Positions 46,504-59,546 of a stretch of 64,000 nucleotides of DNA are shown here, in pieces. A model generated the notes under the pieces. That model saw nothing but the letters and a program-made list of their open reading frames with translations, ran no database searches and was not told the DNA's origin. How positions within the stretch are numbered: the first letter of the stretch is position 1; each line of letters opens with the position of its first letter. Origin of the DNA: Adiantum capillus-veneris (lineage: Eukaryota; Streptophyta; Polypodiopsida; Polypodiales; Pteridaceae); NCBI GenBank assembly GCA_014529385.2, contig CM043966.1:39118037-39182036 (forward strand). The letters are read 5' to 3'. Both the position numbers and the translations under genes were made by a program.

Positions 46504-47480
46504 CAAGATTCTAGATTTTTTTACTCCTCAGTCAATTTTTGATGAATGCTTTAGACATGTTTTTGGACCTAATCTCCTTATGAAAGATGTTATGTTTGGG
46601 TGGAAGTACCTTCCTTCTATTAAAAACCTCGTGTATTCCAATGATTTTCTCCATAAAGAGGACATTCTACAATGTGATTGTATCCAACACCCTGAATTTT
46701 GTAAAACATTCACTCATTTCGGCATGCATATGTGTACGTCTAACTTGGACTTAATCTCAGACACTCAAGTAAGGAGCCTTCTGAGTAAAGGCTTAAATCA
46801 TATAACCCTTTACCCCTTGAATCCTCATTCAGCCCTTGTGGCACTACTCGAATGCCTAGCCAACTTGGCCTTAAAGCTCCAACTAGAGCTTGAAATTCAC
46901 TCATTACTAGTCTCTTCACTTCAAGAGATTTTTTTGAATAATATCAGTTTAATGCATCAAAATTGGCTATGCACTGACACTACTTGGATTCGTCCAAATT
47001 TAACGATGGCTATCTCCAAAATTATGGAAAAATGGTTCATAGTCGGACTAGATAAAGCAACTAACACTGCTTCTTTTATATGTAAAAAACTGACTTTTGA
47101 GTCTGCCTTAGCTAAACTCAATGGGGACGAATTCTACAAACTTAATGTTTCTCCTTGTAGAATTACTACACTAATGAATGATGAACTATTAGAACTAGGA
47201 TACGGTCCTACCTTGCATAAACTACCAGTACTCTTCCCAACATATAAGAGTCATAAACATAAATTTAGATGGATCTCTAATGCATCTAATAGCCTACTTA
47301 CCTGTATTACAAATGAAATTACCTATTGCTTAAAGTTTATCCTACTAGAGATTGAAGCAATTTGTGCCATTAAGCGAAGTGATCTAAAAGGGTTCAGGAA
47401 TATTGACTATTGTCCTTTTTGGTTAGTTAAAAATGCCGCTGATGTTTACATTAACCTCCCAGAGAACATATACCCTATGT
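46493..47480 (+). pseudogene. Penelope-like reverse transcriptase, N-terminal half
   Basis: A 329-codon frame. MCTSNLDLISDTQVRSLLSK is followed by the TERT/PLE-like pre-RT segment: WFIVGLDKATNTASFICKKL (the DK box), LPVLFPTYKSHKHKFRWISN (the position of the PKxHK...R region) and FWLVKNAADVYINLP just before the first catalytic motif. A Cys cluster (QCDCIQHPEFC) lies near the N terminus. The frame stops at 47480, where a pyrimidine-rich block begins; the catalytic half lies at 51.2-52.0 kb. Assignment rests on the order and spacing of motifs, not on a database search. Confidence 0.72.
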
Positions 47481-47778
47481 GAATGAGTTAGGTCTTCGAG
47501 CGAGCTCAACGGAGCAAGCTTTGGAGCGAGCTTTTTTTTCTTTTTTGAGTGCTGCCCTTCCTCCTCTTGTCGCCCATGTGCTTCCTCCTCTTCCCTTCCT
47601 CCTCCCCCTCAGCCTCCTCCTCCAAAATCCTTCCTCTCCTCCACCTCCTCTCTCTCCATCTACTCCTCTAACCACCTTCCCTTCCTCCAGCTCCTTCTCT
47701 AGAAACCACCATCCCTTCCCTAAAGTCCTCCTATCTCCTACTCCCTTCTTCCTCTCTCTTTTCTTAGTCACTCTATAC

Positions 47779-48250
<472 letters not shown>

Positions 48251-48611
48251 TGAGAGGGAAGGGTGGCAAGGGTAGAGGGAGAGAGAGAGAGAGAGGGTGG
48301 AGAGAGCTATTGAAAGAAAAACAAGGCACTAGCAGTATCTCTAGTGCCTCCCTTTTTTTATAAAAGAGGGAGAGAGGGGGAGAGAAAGAGAGAGTGATAG
48401 TGGGAGGGAAGGAGAGAGGGGGGCGATTGGGAGGGAGAGAGAGATAAAGAGAAGAGGGGTGACAGGTGGAGAGAGAGTAGGAGACTGGGAGAGAGAAAGA
48501 GACGGAGTGCGCGCGGGGGGGGGGGAGGGGGGGTTGTACAGGGTGAGCCCGTCTTTCTTTAAAAAAAATAAACAATACACTTCACCTCTCTCCCTCACAA
48601 TTTTGTCGCCC

Positions 48612-48652
<41 letters not shown>

Positions 48653-48728
48653 CGATCTCTCTCCCACTGCATCTTCCTTTTTTCTTTCTCTGCCTCTTGT
48701 CACACTGTCGCTTGAGTCCCTCCAATCC

Positions 48729-48839
48729 CAATGAGAAATGAAATGAAATGCTATGTTAACTGTCTTCAAAGGGCCAAAATGACCCATGCGACCAAACTGA
48801 TACATTCTTGGTGGATCTAATACAATGTCTCGATACAAA

Positions 48840-48846
<7 letters not shown>
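48729..48846. repeat. Dispersed GA-associated repeat, copy 2
   Basis: gaaatgaaatgctatgttaa, then ttcaaagggccaaaatgacc and acaaaataaactgagagag. It matches 22067-22165 and leads into a (GA)n tract at 48846-48895. Confidence 0.75.
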
Positions 48847-48897
<51 letters not shown>

Positions 48898-48966
48898 GGG
48901 GAGAGGGGTCCGCAAGGGAAGGGAAGGGTTGAGCGGGCGGGGGGGAGGGGGGGATTGTGAGAGGGG

Positions 48967-49170
48967 GAGAGTGGAGTGTAGTTTGTTTTTTTTTAAAAAA
49001 AGGGAAAGAAAGGGAGTGCAAGGGGTGCTTAGGCCAAAAAGGTTAGAAAAAAATCATCCAAAGACTATTGCTTTGGATGACTTTTTTTTTGTTTTTTTTT
49101 GGCCTAAGCACCCCTTGGACTCCCTTTCTTTCCCTTTAAAAAAAGAAAAAAGAAACTACACTCCACTCTC
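48967..49170. repeat. 204-bp near-perfect inverted repeat (hairpin)
   Basis: Arms 48967-49063 and 49071-49170 are reverse complements with few mismatches (arm landmarks gagtgtagttt, gggaaagaaagggagt, aggggtgcttaggcca, catccaaag) around a 7-nt loop actattg. The flanks continue as G-rich on the left and C-rich on the right, extending the symmetry. No coding content. Confidence 0.95.
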
Positions 49171-49582
49171 ACCCCTCCCCCCCCCCCCCCCCCCCCCTCT
49201 CTCTCCCTCTCACTGCAAGTTCGAGAGTTTGAGTACCACACACTTCTAGAGTGCTCAGCTTTTGGTCACATGCAAACTTACTTCCTTCACATTTTCAACC
49301 ATGACCTAGACCTATACACTTTCCTCTCCCAACCATAGTGTAGGCTCTCCATTGCGACTCTCATCACCACAATTTTGGACCATCAAGAATCACTCATTAT
49401 CGACACAAATACTACATCACATGTAACTTTGGTCCCATATGTCATATTTCACGTCCGAGGACGATAATAAAATCTATCTACCTACCTCTCCCTTCCCCGT
49501 TGGCCCCTCCCTTTCCTCTCTCTCCCTCTCTCTCTCTCTCTCTCCTCCCCCCTCTTTCTCTCTCATTTGCCTTTGTACCTAT

Positions 49583-49706
49583 GCAGATCCACCAAGACCG
49601 TATAGTTTGGTCTAATAGGTCATTTTTGCCTTATGAAAATTCTTAATATAGCATTTCATGCCATTTTAGTTAATATAACAATTCATTCCATTTCGTTTCA
49701 TTTGTC
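49583..49706 (-). repeat. Dispersed GA-associated repeat, copy 3 (inverted)
   Basis: The reverse complement reads gaaatgctatattaag, aaggcaaaaatgaccta and gtcttggtggatc, matching copy 2 including the tggtggatc segment. Confidence 0.75.
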
Positions 49707-49785
49707 TCTAGGGTTGGAGGGACTCGAGGGGTGGCAAGTGGAGAGAGAGAGAGAGAGGGAGAGAGGGAGAGCAGGATAGGAGGGC

Positions 49786-50130
<345 letters not shown>

Positions 50131-51193
50131 GTCCTTGGCTACTCCAATGGAGGGAGGGGTGGCAATTGGCGGTGGTGGTAAGAGTAGGGGCGGATCATGG
50201 TGGTAGTAAGTTAGCACTACTAACCACCAGTGGTGGGCTAGGGTGGTGGGTGGTGATGGTTGCTAAGGGGCAGCAATGGGTACACAACGTGAGATAATGG
50301 TGCTTACTATTTTCCTTCTCGCGCTTCCTACTCCCTCCTCGGTTGTCACATTGCTCAAAAATTGTCAAATCCTGTTTTTTAGCGAATTTTAGCTCTTGTA
50401 TGATTTTTTTGATGGATTTCATGATATCCAAATGCAGTTTTGATTTTCTATGTCTCATATTGTAACATAAAGCTAATATTCCTTGAGTTTTGGGGCACCT
50501 AATACCCTATTTTGCATACTAGACAACGATGGTTGATTTTTTTAATTATAGAAGAAAACAAAACATTCTAGTATATCAAGTATATCTTTTTCAATATTGT
50601 TAGTTTCTTGTGACAACTACATGCATTTTGTAGGTAGTAACCATATTTAGTCATAAGGATCAAATTTGGCTAGATATTGAATAGTTTCTATGGGATTCTA
50701 CAACTCATAATGTTGAGCCCAGTTTTTTCATGTTTCATGTTTGCTGTATTTAACACTTCATCTTTGTCCCCAAGATTCCCCTTGATAAGAGATGTATTAT
50801 TCTTTTGACATGCTCCATGGATCCTTATGAACCTAAAGGACAATAGGGAACTAAGAGAACATGCATATATTATTTGTATTGAGCGTGGCTATAGAAACTT
50901 TGATGATAGGTTTGCAGAATGGTAAAAATTCAACTTTTTTGTACCTATTTCTTTTGGCAAAACAAAAAATAGTGAGTGAGAAGCAATCATATGTTCAGAT
51001 CACCAACCCATTGAAGTTAACTAGGGAATTTATCTCAAGTCCTACAAAAATCCCTAATCTTATTTTTATGCAACAAAATGTAAGAAATGACTGTTGTGAT
51101 GAAAATGTACTGGTCCATCAACTTTGGAGGCTTGGTGTGACCAAAAGATGAGAAATTTTACAAGTTTCTTATTTTTTCCATGTGTAGTAGGCC

Positions 51194-51991
51194 TTGAACT
51201 ATAACCTCATGAAAGGATTTTTAAAAATGAGTGGATCTACTATGGTTTTGGAGGTTTTTTTCAAAACCCTGAAAGGACACTTTTATGTCCTGTTAGGTTA
51301 CCAACCTAGTGTTAACCGTCCCCTATCTGAGTTAGACTCTATCTTTACTGCTCATATAACACAATGTTATGAGAATATTCCACTAACAAGTTCTTTTGGT
51401 CTTCTAAATACCCTATTTGATCTCATGCGCATAGCATTTGCACATAGAGCTACTCTTGGATATACATATATTTCAATAAAAAAGAAAACTGGTTGGGTAA
51501 AAAAGTCAAAACTAACAGCCCCGATGTTTTTAATGAAGATGATTTATATAAGTATATTACTTGGATCCTTAATAAGTGCTTTATCCAACTAGGGAAATCA
51601 TGCTACAGGCAGGTTATGGGTATTCTGATGGGCTTTTCTTGCTCCTCAGTAATGTGTGACCTTTATCTAATATACTTTGAATACAAATGGCTCCTGAAAA
51701 TGATAAGTAACCATGCTGTGACTCCCTTGCTCACTCACTTTATGCATTCTTTTAGATTTATGGACTACCTTTGTAGCCTTAATAATCCCCTATTTGAGGA
51801 AACACTTAAAGATATATACCCTCCTTGTCTGACGATTGAACCTACCTACTTAAACAAATTATATAGTCATGATAAGTGGGTCATTGCTAAAACTCACTTT
51901 TTGAATATCATAATCACTATGAATCCTCCATTCATGGGAAATTTTCAAACTCGCTTCTTTTGGAAGAGAAACAATCTCAAACTCATGTCTT
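51194..51991 (+). pseudogene. Penelope-like reverse transcriptase, catalytic half
   Basis: Two frames joined by a frameshift near 51505. The first has the motif A segment FTAHITQCYENIPL (about 51344-51385); the second, from 51493, has YRQVMGILMGFSCSSVMCDL (motif B), FRFMDYLCSLNNP (motif C), the downstream IYPPCLTIEPTYL and HFLNIIITM...GNFQTRFFWKRN. The MGxxMGxxCSxxMxxLYL motif and the post-C IYP...F-L-x-I-x-I order are characteristic of Penelope-like and related RTs. Both catalytic Asp sites are changed (His in motif A, Asp-Tyr in place of Asp-Asp at 51763-51768), so the copy is inactive. Homology to the LINE fragment begins at about 51990. Confidence 0.78.
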
Positions 51992-52110
51992 CAGACACAA
52001 TCCGTGCATCAGTCTGCAGCAAAGCATAGACTGACCCGATCGACCAAACTAATATGGGAAACATTCCAATCTGAAAGCGTGTGTGACACACACACACACA
52101 CACACACACT
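51990..52110 (-). repeat. Second copy of the LINE-fragment 5' segment with (CA)n
   Basis: About 115 bp nearly identical to 39740-39860 (gcaaagcatagactgaccc; gaccaaactaatatggg; aacattccaatctg; then (CA)n). It truncates the PLE reading frame. Confidence 0.85.
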
Positions 52111-52119
52111 TACTTGAGT

Positions 52120-53110
52120 AGGTGCTTTGATCTAGACAAATGTTATAAAGCTGAGATCACCAAGGATTTTCTCCCAAGCAGCCTCATATAATGCAATCAT
52201 GCCAACCTGTAATTCATAACTGGTAAATCGACGATATTTGAAGGTTTTTACACAAAGTTTCTCTAAAGTTGTAGGTTTTCTCACCTCTTCAAATTTAAAT
52301 CTTGAAGGTAAATCTCAAAATTTGTAGGTGGGATTATACTAAACCTAGGTATTTTTGGAGCATCGGTCTAGGCGATAAGTTGATCATGTCATATTCTCTA
52401 ATGCAAAATAGGGCTTGATAACATAAACCTTGTATTGCAGGCCTTTGTGCTTTTGTAGTAGGACCACCCTTCGGGTGCTTTGGTTGCTTACATAGTATGA
52501 CTAAGTTTTGTTGCTCACAATTTAAGATATATCACTTCTTTGATAATTAGCGTACTGCTAGCTAACATTTAAGAGTGCTCATTATGGTTATGGTGTAGGG
52601 TAAGGACTCCAAGAAACCTTTAACATGACCATGTGGCGATTAGCAGATGTCGATAGCCACCATGGGAGCGTGTTTCCTAAGGAAAGGTCTCCAAGAGGCT
52701 TTTCCCGATCCTGAAGGTTGGGGGGAGGGGGCCAATAGGTAGCTGAGATTGGCGACAATGGGTGCTCTGAGTTCAACTCTGTGTAGGTGCGAGAGCCATG
52801 GGGGAGCATGCATTGCAAGGAATGGTCACCAAGCGACAGAGTCCCCACAGAGATGAATTAGGGGGAGAGGGACCAATAGGCATGTGCCAGATGGCAGGTG
52901 ACATCTACTGTCTCTTTTATTACATGCCTGACTTGGTGTGCAGTCATTGGAGTAGACAGGTGATTATTCCGAGAGTTGAGTTGCCATGCAATCAGTGGTA
53001 TTGATGACTGGGAATATTGAGGAATTATTAGAGGAGACAAGCGATGCTTTCGAGTGCTGAGTTGGACACCGTACATTGGCGTGCACACTACGCCTCTGAG
53101 ATTCTGAACA
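52120..53110. other. Intergenic with a diverged tandem pair
   Basis: Two diverged units (about 52655-52765 and 52790-52905) share GCCATGGGAGC-like, GGTCWCCAAG, GGGGGAGRGGGMCCAATAGG segments. No gene was recognised. Confidence 0.45.
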
Positions 53111-53114
53111 TTAA

Positions 53115-53472
53115 CACAAGAAGATTTAGAAATTTTCTCATGTATGAAAAGGGAGCCTTTTTTCAATGTTTTTCATACAATGCATAACATCATGAGCTTC
53201 TACTCAAGAGGCACCGCATACCTAGCTAGGTACGATTGGGGGCAGGGGACCACCGCCCCCCCCCACCGGGCTGACGGTCCCCTACCCCTAATCGTATACC
53301 TAGCTAGGTACGATTGGGGGCAGGGGACCACCGGCCCCCCCACTAGGCCGGCGGTCCCCTACCCCCAATCGTATCTAGCTAGGTATGCCGTGCCTCCCTC
53401 ACAGAAGCTCAGGATGTTGAGGTAAGTCATAATGTGGGAATTATTGTGAGAATCTGTCCAAAACTTCTTGTG
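53115..53472. mobile_element. Fold-back/MITE-like element, copy 1 (double palindromic core)
   Basis: Ends are inverted: cacaagaag on the left and cttcttgtg on the right, followed inward by related TTCTCA and GAGCTTCT/AGAAGCTC blocks. The core has two consecutive palindromes built from CCTAGCTAGGTACGATTGGG, GGCAGGGGAC and their complements. The second copy at 61276-61547 has a single core. There are no coding frames. Target duplication is not clear. Confidence 0.82.
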
Positions 53473-53977
53473 AATGCCAACGGGTTGGACAATGGAGACC
53501 TTTTGCCCTCCGACCCCCAACCTTGACAATGTAGTGGAAAATAAATCTCATCATGGGTATTTTTGATTTTGAGCATTGTGCCAATGGGTCTTCCTGCTCA
53601 GTTCGTTTTCTGGTTGTTTTGAGCATGTTATAAGTTGAATGGTTAATTCTCGTCAATCCTTAAGAGTACTATTCTATAACTTGGGCAATTTTTGGAGGCT
53701 TTAACAACACCTAATCGATACAGATACAAAAAAAATTTGATATCCTTGATATGGTGATTGCTGGTAGGATCCTTTTAAAAGAAAATTTGACTAAGGAAAC
53801 ACTAACTATTGCAAGATGAGTTTTGGTCTTGGGTTTGGTATCACTTATCGTACATATGAATTTATGCTTCTTACTGTAATAATTAGACCCCCTTTCCTAG
53901 GTATGGGAAGTGATAATAAGGTGCATCCGAAAAGTCTATGAGCTAGATATTCTTAGTAAAAGTAGGTCCTATGATGC

Positions 53978-54484
53978 TTGTCAATCTCAGTTGATTGTCA
54001 AATACTTATGTTTGGTTGGTTTCTTGCCTTGGAGATGAAGGTTAGCATTCCTGACACTGAGGAAAGCCTTAAAAAGAAAAAACAAAAGATTTGTCCTATA
54101 AAACTGGTCCTGCCTAGTTCGTTAGGAGCCCAAGTGTTTCTAAATAATCATTTCTATGCTCTACCAAAATCCATGAAGGACTGGGGTAGTATCTCTAATC
54201 TTGCTCTACCTAATTTTGGAAGTGGAGAGTGGCCACTACCAAGCTCAACAACAAGTGAAATCTATAGGTGCAAAATCTTTTATGAAATCCAAAAATGTTT
54301 AAATTGCAAGCAAATAGAGCAGAGTTTCAATTTTTATGCCCATCATTTTATTTGTGATTTTTTTGCAAGGGTAGATGTGAAAGTGTCTAGAACAATGATG
54401 TCAATTAAATGCTTATACGTAGAAGATATGCTAGCATTTATGGATGAAGATTGGACTCAAAAATTAGTGAATGGAATCATTTGA
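53978..54484 (+). other. 168-codon open frame, unknown
   Basis: Reads MSISVDCQILMFGWFLALEM, a Lys-rich stretch, then IYRCKIFYEIQKCLNCKQIE and a C-terminal acidic part. Length and hydrophobic spacing are protein-like, yet I recognise no domain and there is no sign of splicing or a promoter. It may belong to the 3' part of a decayed retroelement nearby. Confidence 0.3.
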
Positions 54485-54489
54485 AATTA

Positions 54490-55840
54490 GCAATTTAGAT
54501 CCATTGCCTGTAAATACATAATCCACACCCAAAAACTTCATTATAACATTTTTTAACAATTGGTGATATCATGTGGGGACCGACTTGGTCCCTTTAGATC
54601 AAAACATGTATAATTATCATGAGAACCCCATCCAAAACATTGATTTGTGGACAAACAATGAATACCTAGCCACCTTGAAAATAAGATCCATGTGTACATT
54701 CCACTAAGTGAGGAAGGCTATACACAATGAAGAGATAGATTTTTGCCTACATCTTTTGCTTTTGAGATAGATGGAATGAAGGTGTATAAAAAATGATTTC
54801 TTTATTTTTGCCATCCTTTGCTTCTGTGAGTCATAGTCTTACTTTCTCTTTTTTATAATATTGCTTACGGATCCAAGAAGGATTGAAAAGAAATTTCTAT
54901 GCCAAAATGTGCAGAAGGGATTGTGCATCTACTTCCAAGCTTAAAGCCTACTCCCTAGTTACAACCCTACCCTATTGCCAGTATTGTTGGTAGTTTGTAT
55001 CAATAGTTGCCTATAACTGGCATTTTGCACAAAATAATTTAATATCAATAATAGTTACTTGTTTGTTGTAAATGTCTCATCTTGTTTGTAAGGTTTTTCT
55101 GTGGTTGATGTGGAAAGGTGTGCCAATGTCATGCCCTCAATATTGTATGGTTTTTGTTTTTTCAAAAAAACAAAGTGCTATCTTATCACAATATTATCAT
55201 CCCCTTCCTTCATAACACTATAAATAGCTCAACCCCGGTTTCCCAAAGTCACCCATCCACATGCAAAAAAGGTGTATGCAGAGCTTTTTCCAACCCCACC
55301 ATATTTGCAAGGGGGGACACACTTTAAAAACTCTCAAATGACACAATTTATAAGAAAACATACTTAATAATTTGTATGGTACAATAGTATTAATGCAAAG
55401 CTCTTGATTTGGTAATGGAGAGATAATAGGGACCACTTAAAAAACCCCAGTCCAATTCAACCTATAATAGAGATTAAATGAGCGAGGAGAAAGCCAAGCT
55501 TTCAAAAATGCAGGAGAAATGAGTGGGAGAGAAAGAAGTGTGTGCCCAAGTGAAAATTAGGCAAAAATGAGTGAAATAACTTGTTTAAGGTGGCCTCCTT
55601 TTTATATAAGTGTGCATAAATACCTAAGCAAGATTTGATTTTGAAATTTGAAGCTAAAAATAGACCGTTTGGCACAAACTTCAAGGCTCATAATTGAGAG
55701 GCTATATATAGTCTAAAATTCCTCTAAACATCATTTTTACCAAATCCATCTAATTTTCTCCAAAACTTCGAGTGTGACCATCTATTCAAAATGATGCTCA
55801 AAGGACATAAAGATGCATTTCTTTTTCCAAATTTTTTTGT
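54490..55840. other. AT-rich intergenic, no gene recognised
   Basis: Short frames only, none with a domain. Confidence 0.45.
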
Positions 55841-55843
55841 TGG

Positions 55844-56275
55844 TGTCTTCCTTACACGAATCTACAAAACATGAATGCCCATACGAGTACACTAAGCTAC
55901 TCCTACACAATTTCATCAGATGCTTGTTGCATCCTCTCCCATTTCAAACGTGTCCTCCTTACGCAGATTTAATGTTCCTGGAGGCCCATTTGAGCATACT
56001 AAAATTGCATACAAAGGACGCACTTCCAAAAGTATGAGAATTTGATTGAATTTTCTCTAACATAAAGTGCGTCCTCCTTACACAAAAATAATGTAAGCGG
56101 ATGCCCCTCCATACAAGATATTTTTGCATAAGGACACTTGCTTAATGCAAATGGAATAGGTTGATGCTTTGATGTGAACACCTCCGACCTCAAAGTGTCC
56201 TCTCTATGCAAATTTAGTATAATCAAATAGCCCTCTACTTATACTAGCACATAAGAGGGACACCTTTCATTAAAC
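55844..56275. repeat. Degenerate tandem repeat, about 108-126 bp period
   Basis: Four units each begin GTCYTCCTTAC/CTATGC followed by ATTTA- and GCCC-containing segments and end AAGGACRC. Unit starts are at about 55844, 55952, 56071 and 56197. Confidence 0.75.
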
Positions 56276-56685
56276 TATATGTTTTGATTTATAGAAGATA
56301 ATGTGATGTATTTGGTTGGGTGTGGTGAATATGGTGGATGGGTTAATCACTTTTTTGTTTTTCTCTTTTTCTAGGGAAGCCTTCTGGTAGGAGGATTTTG
56401 ATAGGCATGGACATTGAAGACGTCGAAAAGGATAGTTGATGATATATTGATGAACATACTCTACAAAGTCAAGCAATTGCAAATTTAGTTTACCTTTAGA
56501 AAAATCTTCAATGTTCCCCTCCAGATGGAGAGCTTCCTTGGAGGGTTCAACAATGAGACCTCAAACCTTCAACCTTCAAAAGTGTTCATTAACCTTACAA
56601 AGGATTTGAACATTGGAAACTTAAAGCAAGGACCTTAACAAAGAGCACATGGGCCAAGGAGTTCACATTACTCCAAGATGAACGG

Positions 56686-57306
56686 ATGAAGATTCATAAT
56701 CCTTGTGAGTGGCATGGAAATATGGGTTGTAAACTTGTGGTTGAAAACATTGCAATCTTGCAATTTTCAAGTCTTATTCCAATCGAGGAGGGAGAGAGCA
56801 AGCCCTCTCAAACAAAAACAGGTGTTGTGAATGATGTTGAAGTTGAAGAGACACTTGAAGATTTTAATTCTCAAGAGATTGAAGAAATGGAGAAGATCCA
56901 AAGCAAAGAGATTTTGGATGTGGTAGAGTTCAAGACAAGGAACATCACAAAGGTAGAGGAGTCCACTCATATCCCAAAGAAAGAGCTCGATCCCATGCTA
57001 TGCACAAAAAATCCGTACGCCTACAAGATTAACACTAAGGATTATGTATTGTTGCATGACATACAAACTCCCTTTGATCTAAGAGAGGACTACTGCCTTG
57101 TTATTCTAGCAAAGTGGGCAGAGCATGATAAAAGATTTGTGGATTACAATACACCATGTCCATTATCAATGCTTGACATAGCATATGATAAGTTCATTGA
57201 TCATTCTACTACAAGAAATCATGTAGTATATATTTTCCAAAGGTATAAAGAGCAAGGGCTTCCCATAGAGGAAGAGTTCTATCAAATACAGAAAAGATCA
57301 AGATAG
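56686..57306 (+). CDS. Hypothetical protein, 206 residues, unknown
   Basis: An uninterrupted frame beginning MKIHNPCEWHGNMGCKLVVE. It has an acidic middle (VEETLEDFNSQEIEEMEKIQ) and a C-terminal half with LLHDIQTPFDLREDYCLVIL and HVVYIFQRYKEQGLPIEEEF. It is the longest clean frame between the PLE and NRT2. There is no domain I recognise, no signal peptide and no membrane segment. The start is the first ATG of the frame. It could be a retroelement relic or a lineage-specific gene. Confidence 0.35.
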   Translation: MKIHNPCEWHGNMGCKLVVENIAILQFSSLIPIEEGESKPSQTKTGVVNDVEVEETLEDFNSQEIEEMEKIQSKEILDVVEFKTRNITKVEESTHIPKKELDPMLCTKNPYAYKINTKDYVLLHDIQTPFDLREDYCLVILAKWAEHDKRFVDYNTPCPLSMLDIAYDKFIDHSTTRNHVVYIFQRYKEQGLPIEEEFYQIQKRSR

Positions 57307-57309
57307 AGC

Positions 57310-59540
57310 ACATGGGAAGAAAAGTTTTAAGAGAAAGCAAAGAGCAAAAGCCGAGTTTTTCCATTGACTTGTGGAAAGAGGACCGTTTTGAAGATGATGA
57401 AAATCGTGAGGTAAAACAAAAGCACAATGTTTAGGCCAATGAAGATTTGTTTCCATTTAACTAATTTGAAGTTTCTTTATACAGATTGACATAATGTGCC
57501 TGGCAAGTTTTTAGGGAGACGGAAGGGATCCAAGCCTTTGGATCTAAAGAGAGATCAAATTTTTGGCCATTACATTGGGAAGCTCAACAAGGAGACAATA
57601 GCTATCTACCATAGAAGGCTTTCCCAGTCACCCACTCTCCCCATGCTTGCAATAATGGTTCTCTCAAGGGTGGTAGGTTCACATCCAAAACACCTTGGAG
57701 TGAAAACAATCATCCTTCTTAAAAAGCAAGAGGCTATTAGAGTTTTTGGACTTGCTCCATGATTTATAGGCTCAAGAAGGGCATTATATGGCATAGGCAA
57801 ACAATCGTAGGGTTGCAAGAAACAAGAGTACTTGAAGTGGAGGGGAAAAAATGAAAACCAGGATGTTGGCTCAAGCAGCCACAACTGATCCTTGTATTAT
57901 TCTCCAATTTCTTCCTTGCCTCTCTCTAGTAGAAATCCATTGTAAAAACCTTTTACTTGCAGATGACTTACTGTATGCATCTTTTCTTTCTTGTATACTC
58001 CTTTGTATAATTGTAGCAATAACACAAATGTCTAATAATGTTTTTTTGTTTCTTACAGTCTTTTTTTCTTGTGCCACACTTGTCCGTAAATCCATTGGAC
58101 TACCTCAAGTAAGCTATTAGCTCTTTCAGATCCTCCATCATGTCTAGTGTGTTGAAGAACTTGGTTCTTACTTGGTAGTTGGACTTCTCCATACCTTGAG
58201 TAGACCAGATTGGCAAGCTTCCATATTTCTTTATAAACCAAAGAGTGTAGTTGTAGATAATATGTTTCACAGATAAGAAAATTCATTTAGCCACTTATGA
58301 AAGTGTTAGAGATAATATGTAAAATCATAATTCACAACTATTATCATGTAATGTGTGAAATACTCTAAGCTCCAAGCATTTGTCATAGATTTCTTGAATC
58401 TGTTGAGCTTTTTATTGAAGTTGGAGAGGTCATTCTTTCCCCCAGTGACTTTTATCCTAGTAAGGGAAGATTGCATCCAACGCTTCCCACACTCCTTCTA
58501 ATTTCTTACTCTACAATCAGCTCCATGGTCCTTCACTGCAACATTTTGTAGGGCCTTCTGTTGGTTTTAGTGGACTTTGGATGAACCCCTTTCCCATGGA
58601 AACATAAGAAGGTGTTAGCTTTCACCCCGACAATAGAAGATTTTTTGGGAACATTATTTCCATTAAATGACCTCTTGGAGTCTATTTCAATCACCGCATT
58701 TCTCCCATGAAGTCCAATACTAGTCAATACCCTTTCAATACTTTCTATGGAAGTTTCTTTGGATGCTGATAGACGTTATAGTTTCCATACAAATCCTATT
58801 TAAAGGCGCACAATCTTCTCAATGATTCTACACATTGCACGTAATGTGCATAGGTGGACATTTGAGAGTGAAATATCTAAAAATACGTGAAAATTTGGAT
58901 CTTTTAGAGTGTCTTTCTGAGGCTTTGATCAAATTAGGAAGATTCAGCTCCTTTACAGCACCCATGCAATAGATACAAAGGCCTTTGACATTGTCACCCT
59001 TTAATACTTTGTACATACACTTTTAGAGTCTTTAGGTCTCTCCCTATATGCCATTCCACCTTGTACCTGCCAACTTATTTATTGTTATCTTTGATTGGTC
59101 GAGTTGATTTGGGGGGCCCGGGGGTGTGGGGGGAGGGATGTATTTGCCCCATGGTTATGGGCTCAACCCCTAGTTGGTGCAACCCAAATGATTATACCCC
59201 AGTGTTTTGGGAAAAATATTTTTCACAAACATACAAAATTCCCTCTTGAATTGATCTTAACCCGAAATTTTGCAAAATAACAGATTTATTTGGGTAATGT
59301 ACACTAGTTTTAGGAAATTTCCGAGTGGATTTCTACCTCTGCTATACCGGTTATTTTGATTTATCAACTGGCTCAAGGCTAAGCTGAGGCACACTTTTCC
59401 CGAACATTGATATACCCTGTGCAAATATTGTAACGGGCCAACACTCTAGCCTCTTGCTCTTGTCTTTGATATGTGGGGTGTCCTCTGTAATTAGCCGCAT
59501 TTTAATAAAAAAAAGATTAAAATGTCTCAAATTTCCGAAG
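57310..59540. other. Intergenic, no gene recognised
   Basis: Frames on both strands (57496-57762 plus; 57871-58095, 58053-58286 and 58533-58727 minus) have no recognisable content. Confidence 0.4.
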
Positions 59541-59546
59541 GTTGTT

